From: CAZUMW01 sp964621615
GTDB lineage: Bacteria > Desulfobacterota > WTBG01 > CAIYCZ01 > CAIRTM01
DNA: 10,810 nt
Direction of reading: 5' to 3'
Assembly: GCA_964621615.1 (NCBI GenBank)
Contig: CAZUMW010000076.1
Coordinates: 1 to 10,810 of the forward strand
Under the pieces are notes generated by a model, which worked only from the letters and a program-made list of their open reading frames with translations, was not told where the DNA came from and did not search any database. Position numbers and translations under genes: made by a program. Shown here piece after piece: positions 5,420 to 10,810 of this stretch. Position 1 is the stretch's first letter, and every line of letters starts with the position of its first letter.

Positions 5420-7750
5420 CTACGCGGTGCCTGCGGTGTGGCCCCACTGCGCGTCCAGCCCCATCTCGATAAGCAGGGCTGCGCTTTGTTTGCCGCGCTC
5501 TCCGACCTCAAGAACCGGCCCCACGCAGGAGGGGCAGCCTTCCTTGCAGGAGCATCTCCGGATAAGCTCGGCAGCGGTTTCCAGCAGGGACTGGTGCAGA
5601 TCAAACAGCTTTTCGCTGAACCCCACCCCGCCGGGATAGCTGTCATAGACAAACAGGGTCGGCTGCTGCGAAAACGGGGATTTCAGCATGGGCACTGCGC
5701 AGATATCCCGGGGGTCGCACATCAGATACAGCGGGGCCACCGTTGCCATGATGTTGCCGAGCCCCCGCATGGCCGCAGCAAAGTCACACCCGCTGCTTCT
5801 CAGCTGCGATTCGGCCTCACCGCTTATGTGCCACAAATACGATGTTGTGTGCATCTCAAGCTCGGGAAGCGCTAACTTGCCGAAGCCGACATTCTCATGG
5901 GTGTGCAGCTTTATTTTTTTATACATGGTCGGGCAGGTGGTGACCGAAATTTCGCCGTGCGCTTTTTCCCCGCACCGCACCGGTTCCCGGCTGAGGATAT
6001 CCAGAACCTTGATGTCGGTTTTCATTTCCGCATCGGTGTAGTAATCGACGTCAACTGCGCGCACGTACGCTTTGCGCCGGTCCCAGTCGAGCTTGTCAAC
6101 ATGGTACTGGCGGCTCTGATGATAGTATATGGCTTCATCGTGGATAAGCATCGGGGCGGTATACAGGTCCATCTCCCCGATGACCTGATTGCGGTCGCCG
6201 GTGGTGTCGATGATTACGAAATTTTCAGGAGTTGCGCTTCGCAGGCTTACCTCCTCTGCGGGATAAATGTCGCTCGTCCAGTGAAAGCGGCTTTCCTGCT
6301 TGTGCAGCACGCCGTGCTCGCTCAGATATGTCAGCAGCTCATCGGTGGCATCGATGCCGAAGCGGTCCGTTTCCTCAAACGGCAGCTCAAAAGCAGCGCA
6401 CTTGACATGGCTCATGAGAATGACCAGGTTGTCGGGGTTGATGACCCCGTTCTCCGGGGGCCTTTGAAAAAAGTAGTCAGGGTGGTTTATAATGTACTGG
6501 TCAAGGGGGCTGCTCGACGCCACGAGAACAGCTGCGGATGCCCCCGCTTTCCGGCCCGTCCGCCCCGCCTGCTGCCAGGTGCTTGCTATGGTTCCGGGAT
6601 AGCCGGCCATGATGCAGGCATCGAGCCGGCCGATATCGATGCCGAGCTCAAGGGCGGTTGTGCTGACAACGCCGTAAATATCCCTGTTTTTCAGGCCGCG
6701 CTCAATGGCCCGGCGCTCTTTGGGCAGATAGCCGCCGCGGTAGCCGGCTATTTTCTGAGCCCCTTTTTTGTTCTTTTCCATGGCGGCGCGCAGATAGGTG
6801 GTCAGGATTTCAACGTTTATTCTGCTTCTGGTAAACAGAATGGTCTGAACACCGTGAAGGAGAAACCGCTGTGCGATGGCGGCTGCCTCTTTGATCATCG
6901 AGCGGCGGATGCCGAGCTTTTTATCGATAACCGGCGGGTTGTATAAAATGATGTGCTTTTCGCCGGCGGGTGCGCCGCTCTCGTCGACGAGGCTGACCGG
7001 CTGCTCGACTATTTTTTCTGCAAGCTCACGGGGGTTGGCAATGGTTGCGGAGCAGCAGATAAATACCGGCGAAGAGCCGTAAAACGCGCAGATTCTTTTC
7101 AGGCGACGGATCACATTGGCAAGGTGGCTGCCGAAAACACCCCGGTAGTGATGGATTTCATCAATGACAACATAGCGAAGATTTTCAAACAGCTTTATCC
7201 AGCGAGTGTGATGGGGCAGTATGCCCTGATGGAGCATGTCGGGATTGGTCACCACGATATGGCCGGAGGAGCGGATTGCCTTCCGGGCGGTGACCGGGGT
7301 GTCCCCGTCGAACGTGTAGGTTTTTATATCCTGCTCGAGCTGATCGGTAACGGAGCGCAGCTCTGTCATCTGGTCCTGCGAGAGCGCCTTTGTGGGAAAC
7401 AGATACAGCGCGCGCGATTCGGGCGCTTCGAGTATGCCCTGCAGCACGGGCAGATTGTAGCACAGGGTTTTGCCCGATGCGGTAGGCGTGACGACCACGG
7501 TGTTACTGCCCGCGCGCACCTGCCGGTAGGCTGCTTCCTGGTGTGTGTAGAGCTGCGGGCAGCCGCTCGCGCAAAGAATGCTTTTAAGGCTTTCGGAAAT
7601 GTCGTCAGGGTAGGGCGCGAAGGAGCCTTTCTTTTCAGGGATTGTCACCCAGGAGGTGACGCAGCTGAGAAAGCGCGTGTCTTCCTTGAGGCGTGCAAGA
7701 ATGCCCGAAACCGGCTTTTCGGGGAATGTGCGCAGGGTGATATCGCTCAT
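5420..7750 (-). CDS. mrfA: MrfA/YprA-like DExH-box DNA helicase with zinc-binding C-terminal domain
   Basis: A 776-residue superfamily 2 helicase strongly resembling Bacillus subtilis YprA (MrfA), the 3'-to-5' helicase partner of MrfB in mitomycin repair. Helicase motifs run in order: TPTASGKT at 88-95 (ATP loop), PTKAL at about 119-123, DEIH at 197-200, SAT at 234-236, TRSR near 307, TTALELGIDIG at 364-374 and QQAGRTGR at 393-400. The C-terminal (DUF1998/MZB) domain ends with four Cys at 733, 735, 739 and 742 that should bind zinc. All key residues are present, so the enzyme looks functional. The start ATG at 7750 has no good Shine-Dalgarno site but there is no better in-frame start upstream. 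A minus-strand -10-like run lies at 7794-7802, overlapping the opposite small-RNA promoter. mrfB follows at once. Confidence 0.93.
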   Translation of the reverse strand: MSDITLRTFPEKPVSGILARLKEDTRFLSCVTSWVTIPEKKGSFAPYPDDISESLKSILCASGCPQLYTHQEAAYRQVRAGSNTVVVTPTASGKTLCYNLPVLQGILEAPESRALYLFPTKALSQDQMTELRSVTDQLEQDIKTYTFDGDTPVTARKAIRSSGHIVVTNPDMLHQGILPHHTRWIKLFENLRYVVIDEIHHYRGVFGSHLANVIRRLKRICAFYGSSPVFICCSATIANPRELAEKIVEQPVSLVDESGAPAGEKHIILYNPPVIDKKLGIRRSMIKEAAAIAQRFLLHGVQTILFTRSRINVEILTTYLRAAMEKNKKGAQKIAGYRGGYLPKERRAIERGLKNRDIYGVVSTTALELGIDIGRLDACIMAGYPGTIASTWQQAGRTGRKAGASAAVLVASSSPLDQYIINHPDYFFQRPPENGVINPDNLVILMSHVKCAAFELPFEETDRFGIDATDELLTYLSEHGVLHKQESRFHWTSDIYPAEEVSLRSATPENFVIIDTTGDRNQVIGEMDLYTAPMLIHDEAIYYHQSRQYHVDKLDWDRRKAYVRAVDVDYYTDAEMKTDIKVLDILSREPVRCGEKAHGEISVTTCPTMYKKIKLHTHENVGFGKLALPELEMHTTSYLWHISGEAESQLRSSGCDFAAAMRGLGNIMATVAPLYLMCDPRDICAVPMLKSPFSQQPTLFVYDSYPGGVGFSEKLFDLHQSLLETAAELIRRCSCKEGCPSCVGPVLEVGERGKQSAALLIEMGLDAQWGHTAGTA

Positions 7751-7787
7751 AACAAAACACTGCCCGGCCTGTGTTTTTTACCTGTTG

Positions 7788-7801
7788 TGCTACAATATAA
7801 T
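7788..7801 (+). promoter_or_regulatory. Plus-strand promoter between mrfA and the DUF2905 gene
   Basis: A perfect TATAAT lies at 7796-7801, and just before it TGC-TACAAT (7788-7796) is an extended -10 arrangement. There is no good -35; a run of T at 7774-7779 is at about the right distance. It points away from mrfA, and the same AT-rich stretch may serve the mrfA promoter on the other strand. Confidence 0.4.
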
Positions 7802-7807
7802 ACGGCC

Positions 7808-7907
7808 GGACTATTTATGTACTACCATATATACACTATGAGCAGAAACGGGTAAAGGTAAAATTAGCGCTGAAACATCTCAGGCGGCAGATGTGCCTGT
7901 TTTTTTT
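7808..7907 (+). ncRNA. Candidate small RNA of about 100 nt
   Basis: A promoter-like sequence ends at 7801 and a clear factor-independent terminator ends at 7907, with no plus-strand gene that the terminator could serve other than a 12-codon frame (ATG at 7817 to TAA, no ribosome site). The unit is therefore best read as a small RNA or an attenuated leader. Near the 3' end, ACATCT (7875-7880) can pair with AGATGT (7889-7894), which excludes or competes with the terminator stem CAGGC/GCCTG because the arms interleave. That arrangement could be a switch, or simply slack sequence. There is no homology basis for this call. Confidence 0.35.
7881..7907 (+). terminator. Rho-independent terminator
   Basis: CAGGC (7881-7885) and GCCTG (7895-7899) form a five-base stem around a nine-base loop, followed immediately by eight T (7900-7907). 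The T-run is on the plus strand only, so it does not serve the DUF2905 gene, which comes from the other strand. Confidence 0.6.
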
Positions 7908-7943
7908 GGGGTGCTTTGAAGGGCGAAGCGGAAGGTGATATAC

Positions 7944-8135
7944 TTATCTACGGAAAAGATTGATAATGATAGTGAGTATAATACTGATTACAATGCATGA
8001 GGCAATGGGAATATATATCTTTATATGCTCACCGTTATAGCGCAGGTCGCCGGGAAGCCTGAAAAGGGGTATGATGTATGATATGAGCCCGAGCGCTATG
8101 AGTATGCACCCTGCGGCAATGAAGTATTTTCCCAT
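7944..8135 (-). CDS. DUF2905 family small membrane protein
   Basis: A 63-residue protein with two hydrophobic helices (about residues 4-24 and 40-60) joined by a short loop containing the family signature RLPGD at 26-30, and ending in LFRR. This matches the DUF2905 pattern of very short two-helix inner-membrane proteins, whose function is not known. The ATG at 8135 is preferred over an upstream TTG at 8177 because AGGAG stands seven bases before it and the added residues would be polar and unlike the family. It is a single-gene unit, tandem with mrfA but separated by nearly 200 bases containing the small RNA candidate. No terminator is visible on its own strand. Confidence 0.82.
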   Translation of the reverse strand: MGKYFIAAGCILIALGLISYIIPLFRLPGDLRYNGEHIKIYIPIASCIVISIILTIIINLFRR

Positions 8136-8545
8136 GTCCGGACTCCTGTCAGTGCTGTGCGGCGTCACATTACTCAAAAATAATTGCGTTTCCAGCGGTT
8201 GTCAATACAGGAAAAAAATCATACATGAGAGAGAGTGTTCATATGGGTGCAGCGGCTCATCGTGCGCACTGTTACCGCTGCCTCGGGGAACAAAAGAACC
8301 GTGTCGTGGTCGTTGGGGGATGCTGCGAAGCTGAACAGCGGCTTTGCGGCATTCAGTGTGCGATACAACACAGCGCCGCCTGAGCCCGGCAGGCAGCATG
8401 TTTACGCCATGACTGACCGCCTTTCGGAGGGCGATCGCCGGCAGCTGCGGGGTGCCGAACGCAGTCTTGAAATAACATGCCCGCGCTGCTGCAGAGCGCA
8501 TCCCCTCTCTCGTGCGGGCTCGGCATAGAACCCTGTGAGTGCATT
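8136..8545. other. Divergent gap with two doubtful short frames
   Basis: About 410 bases separate the divergent DUF2905 and acetyltransferase genes. No confident gene is visible. Two overlapping plus-strand frames have coding-like base use: ATG 8225 (or 8243) to TGA 8383, with CYRC and several other Cys, and GTG 8235 to TAG 8528, ending with a CPRC motif. Joined at about 8380 by one frameshift they would make a zinc-ribbon-like protein of about 100 residues, stopping 17 bases before the acetyltransferase start. This could be a decayed or misread small gene; neither frame has a strong ribosome site. No clear promoter for the acetyltransferase gene was found. Confidence 0.25.
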
Positions 8546-9541
8546 ATGGCCCCTGCTCATAAGCTTTCCCTTGCTGCGTTTGATGAACAGGCGGATGCCT
8601 ATGACAGCGCAGTATCATGCTTTCCCGGGATCGATACCTTTTGCAGCCGCAGCGACTGGATTATACCGTTTCACCGGGCGTGTCTTTCCGACTGCCCGGT
8701 GTATATTCTGCGCAGCAAAGACAGCTTTGTTGTGTTTACCAAAATTGTCCGGCCCGACGGAATGGTTTTTTTTACCCCGCTTGAGCCCTCATGGTGCTTT
8801 CCCTCCCCGCTTGTCGGGCCTGATTCTCCTGAGCTGCTTAAGGACGCTGTCTGTGGTAATCCTGCAGCTGAGGGACTCTCTTATGCGTGTATTCAGCTTT
8901 CAGGGCTACCCGATGATCAGCGGTTTATTCTTCGCCTGGCGCATCTGCTCCGCTCCCGGTTCAGCATATTTCCGGGACAGAGCACCGTCAGGCGGGTTGC
9001 CTCACTTGAGGGAGGGCTTGACGGATATTTGAGCAGGCGGTCAAAAAAATTCAGGACCAATATTGCCCGGGCGCTGCGGCAGGCAGCAGAAAGAGGCATA
9101 CGCTTCCGGAGGGTATCTGCTGCTGCCGGTTTCGAAGGGCTCGATTCCGTCTATGACCGTGTCGTGGACATAGAGTCCCGCAGCTGGAAGGGGCTGAGCG
9201 GTCAGGGGGTCAACACACAGCCGCTGCGGGAATTTTACCGCCTTGTTATCCGCCGCACCGGTGCCAGGGGAGCGCTTCGCCTTATTTTTGCCTGCCATGA
9301 ACATTCTCCGGTCGGCTATATTTACGGTGCATGCAGCGGGCAGGGCTACCGGGGCTTTCAGTTCAGCTTTGACAGAAACTATGCCTCCTGTTCGCTTGGA
9401 AATGTGCTGCAATATCGTATGCTTGAATGGCTTTCAGAGGAGGGCTGGCAGCGCTATGACATGGGTGCGCATGCGCCATATAAAGAAAAATGGGCAGAGC
9501 AGGAGCATCGAACACTTTCCTTTTTTCTAATGCCGCATTAA
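8546..9541 (+). CDS. GNAT/FemAB-like acyltransferase (Acetyltransf_6 type)
   Basis: A 331-residue protein of the GNAT-like superfamily that includes FemAB peptidyl transferases and the BioF2-like (PF13480) acetyltransferases, often found with cell-surface polysaccharide genes. The C-terminal half carries the recognisable part: a basic helix SRRSKKFRTNIARALRQ at 163-179, SRSW at 211-214, the core strand LIFACHEHSPVGYIYG at 246-261, FSFDRNYASCSLGNVLQYRM at 273-292 and YDMGAHAPYKEKWA at 304-317, the latter matching the closing signature of the family. The N-terminal half is a degenerate first GNAT domain. The ATG at 8546 has GTGAG six bases before it; an in-frame ATG at 8477 would add 23 unlikely residues. 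The acceptor substrate is unknown, and no glycan genes are in view. Confidence 0.78.
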   Translation: MAPAHKLSLAAFDEQADAYDSAVSCFPGIDTFCSRSDWIIPFHRACLSDCPVYILRSKDSFVVFTKIVRPDGMVFFTPLEPSWCFPSPLVGPDSPELLKDAVCGNPAAEGLSYACIQLSGLPDDQRFILRLAHLLRSRFSIFPGQSTVRRVASLEGGLDGYLSRRSKKFRTNIARALRQAAERGIRFRRVSAAAGFEGLDSVYDRVVDIESRSWKGLSGQGVNTQPLREFYRLVIRRTGARGALRLIFACHEHSPVGYIYGACSGQGYRGFQFSFDRNYASCSLGNVLQYRMLEWLSEEGWQRYDMGAHAPYKEKWAEQEHRTLSFFLMPH

Positions 9542-9578
9542 TTATTTTAGTAAACAAATTCTAAAGACCTATTATTAC

Positions 9579-9668
9579 TATCTGGAGGATGTTGATATAC
9601 ACGGCGTGCCGACCCGTCACGGGCCGGTCAGCGCCACCCCGCGTCTGCTGTATCGCCTGGTAAAATAA
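9579..9668 (+). pseudogene. Start-less C-terminal coding fragment, unrecognised
   Basis: The frame ending at the TAA 9666-9668 reads YLEDVDIHGVPTRHGPVSAT followed by PRLLYRLVK. Its codon use is GC-rich and its residue mix is that of a real protein end. The frame is open back to a stop at 9528-9530, but the preceding 15 codons are AT-rich and contain no ATG, GTG or TTG. It therefore looks like the 3' scrap of a deleted gene. GGAGG at 9584-9588 precedes an out-of-frame ATG and does not provide a start. I cannot name the family. Confidence 0.4.
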
Positions 9669-9699
9669 CAATTACCCTCCATGGTGATCTTTTTCCCGT

Positions 9700-9724
9700 C
9701 GCCCCGGACAAAAACGCCGGGGCG
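9700..9724 (-). terminator. GC-rich hairpin just after the truncated barrel gene
   Basis: CGCCCCGG and CCGGGGCG form a perfect eight-base stem around a nine-base loop, starting eight bases past the stop of the minus-strand barrel gene. Position and strength suit a terminator, but no T-run follows on the minus strand. It also stands between converging reading directions, so it may act on both. Confidence 0.4.
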
Positions 9725-9731
9725 GCGCTTG

Positions 9732-10592
9732 TCAGTAAAAAAGGATCAGCTCAATAAAGCCGTAATTGTTGTCTGCATGGTCCGCGCCGGAGGGGGCGTC
9801 TTCCCAGTTGACGTAATACTCGAAGAACAGCTTTGCGTGGCGATTGATGTGATATATTATGAGCGGGGTGAACTGTGACTTGTCCCATGCGGCGCTTGCC
9901 CGGAGAGACGGTACCCGGTGCTGGTCATATGTTGCCGAGCAGTAGCGCAGATAGATTGATGCTTTGAATTTTTCAAACGTATATCCCGACAGCACATACC
10001 ACCAGGTGCAGCCAACATCCGCAACGTCGCCCTGAAAGTATTCAGCCTTTAACGCAAACGGCCCCCGGTCATATGACAGGTGCACCCCGCAGCGGGTATC
10101 GGTGTCATCGTCAGTGGGGTCCCCCAGCATGTTGCGGCCCATAATGTCGTTGAAAATATCAAGGTCTTTGTCATCGAGCTGCTGGCGGAAGAACGTTGCG
10201 CCGATTTCAAGCCCGCTTACGGGCATCAGCGCAAGGCGCGCGCTGAAGGCCTTGTTATTGTTGCTGTCAACGTTCATCTGCGCGGTGCGAAGGTAGGTTA
10301 TTCCTGCGTCGCGGGCGCCGAACCGCGCGCTGCCGGTAAGAGCCCAGCCGTTAAACAGGGCAAATCGGGCGGTTATTCTTTTATAGCGGGTCAGATACTG
10401 AACACCGGTAATGCGCGACTGGCTGTTGCTTTGGTGAAACAGGCCGTAGTCGCTGGTCACTCTGCCGCGCCTGCTCCCCGAGGGGGTAATGCCGTAGGCG
10501 AAATTTCTGGCTTTGCCCACAATCAGCTTCCCCTCCACCGGCCCGATATTCAGGTTTCTGAATTCAGCAAAAGCGCTTTCAAAAAAGCTTTT
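9732..10592 (-). pseudogene. 5'-truncated outer-membrane beta-barrel (porin-like) protein
   Basis: The open frame gives about 286 residues with alternating amphipathic strands, for example KLIVGKARNFAYG, KAFSARLALMPVSGLEIGAT and FKASIYLRYCSATYD, and a C-terminus ending IELILFY, whose last aromatic residue fits the barrel-assembly signal. The strand after the frame opens, FRNLNIGPVEGKLIVGKARN, is like the early strands of porin-type proteins. There is no signal peptide and no proper start: the frame is bounded by an in-frame TGA at 10593-10595, and the only candidate, a GTG at 10538, lacks a ribosome site and lies inside a barrel strand. The DNA upstream is AT-rich and non-coding. The N-terminal part has therefore been lost, and the product could not be exported as it stands. 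Family and solute are not determinable. Confidence 0.6.
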
Positions 10593-10688
10593 TCAATAAA
10601 TTCAGAACAGTAGTGTCCAAAATAAGTTACGAAGCCGGAGATGCACTGTGTGTAATAAGTATATGAATTGAATGTAAATACTAACGTA
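10593..10688. other. AT-rich non-coding junction between cheW end and truncated barrel gene
   Basis: No gene is visible. At the break point there are stacked perfect palindromes: CTGAATTCAG (10558-10567), AAAGCGCTTT (10570-10579) and AAAAAGCTTTTT (10582-10593), and a short direct repeat AATTCAG at 10561 and 10599. This is where the barrel gene lost its 5' part, so a deletion or insertion scar is likely. No known insertion sequence end could be assigned. Confidence 0.35.
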
Positions 10689-10810
10689 TCATGCAATCGC
10701 TTCCTGGATGCCGGGCGCGTGCTGGGCAGCGGTGTCGATTGATTCCATGTAACCGGTGCTGACAAGTTTGCCCACATCAAGGATAATGTTCACCTCCTCG
10801 CCGATTTTGC
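10689..10810 (-). CDS. cheW: C-terminal end of a probable CheW chemotaxis coupling protein (partial)
   Basis: The last 39 codons and stop of a gene that continues beyond the right edge. The visible tail begins KIGEEVNIILDVGKLVS, which matches the final beta strand and helix of CheW domains (a hydrophobic strand, then LDxxKL). CheW links chemoreceptors to the histidine kinase CheA at the cell pole. It could also be the CheW-like end of a CheV or CheA protein, since only the tail is seen. The stop is the TGA at 10691-10689. No terminator is evident downstream. Confidence 0.5.
   Translation of the reverse strand, partial: KIGEEVNIILDVGKLVSTGYMESIDTAAQHAPGIQEAIA

Noticed and set aside
5897..7855. 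Two long plus-strand open frames (5897-6946 and 6953-7855) opposite mrfA
   Set aside because: They are exactly antisense to conserved helicase motifs, have no ribosome sites, and their residue mix is that of a shadow of GC-rich coding DNA.
8202..8501. Minus-strand 99-codon frame upstream of the DUF2905 gene
   Set aside because: No ribosome site, no recognisable motif, and composition like a shadow of the plus-strand frames.
10606..10640. TAGTGTCCAAAATAAGTTAC as a possible insertion sequence end
   Set aside because: It has the feel of a terminal repeat, but no inverted partner, target duplication or transposase is visible in the window.
10550..10780. Minus-strand 76-codon frame across the right junction
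   Set aside because: It overlaps the cheW-like tail in a different frame, then crosses AT-rich non-coding sequence; it has no family pattern.
1..10810. CRISPR array, tRNA, rRNA, prophage or defence island
   Set aside because: I saw no regularly spaced repeats, no cloverleaf with T-loop and anticodon pattern, no rRNA-like stretches and no phage genes; the only defence-like item is the toxin-antitoxin pair.

Overview
The window is a piece of bacterial chromosome with a moderately GC-rich core and two AT-richer patches: the first kilobase and the right edge near 10,600-10,690. A beta-barrel outer-membrane protein relic ending in an aromatic residue, and a probable CheW tail, point to a diderm, chemotactic bacterium. 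The gene set (MrfA/MrfB helicase-nuclease pair, DUF2905 protein, plant-like metallophosphoesterase, IS200/IS605 debris) would fit a spirochaete or similar anaerobe, but the species cannot be fixed from the sequence.

Layout. 1-1005: an AT-rich island with a DinJ-YafQ type II toxin-antitoxin operon (442-965), a perfect 15-bp palindrome in its promoter region, and a short imperfect direct repeat on both sides; a strong-looking promoter and an unrecognised 44-codon frame lie to its left. 1020-2447 (minus): an NAD-type succinate-semialdehyde-like aldehyde dehydrogenase. 2737-3624 (minus): a calcineurin-like phosphoesterase. 3786-3989 (plus): what looks like the right-hand remnant of an IS200/IS605-type element, with a TnpB tail, omega-RNA-like hairpins and right-end hairpin but no tnpA or full tnpB. 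4074-7750 (minus): mrfA-mrfB, a DExH helicase with a C-terminal four-Cys zinc site and a DEDD exonuclease with a TPR tail, related to the Bacillus subtilis mitomycin repair pair. 7788-7907 (plus): a promoter-to-terminator unit that may be a ~100-nt small RNA divergent from mrfA. 7944-8135 (minus): a two-helix DUF2905 protein. 8546-9541 (plus): a GNAT/FemAB-like acetyltransferase. 9579-9668: a start-less coding fragment. 9732-10592 (minus): a 5'-truncated outer-membrane barrel gene. 10689-10810 (minus): the 3' end of a probable cheW, running off the window.

Functional picture. Only two groups clearly work together: the DinJ-YafQ operon and mrfA-mrfB (DNA lesion processing). The other genes are separate transcription units. 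The recurring theme is erosion: an IS relic, a truncated porin, an orphan C-terminal fragment and a TA island inside otherwise normal housekeeping sequence. I see no complete undescribed system; the best candidates for a second look are the tnpB-less omega-RNA relic and the small RNA candidate beside mrfA.
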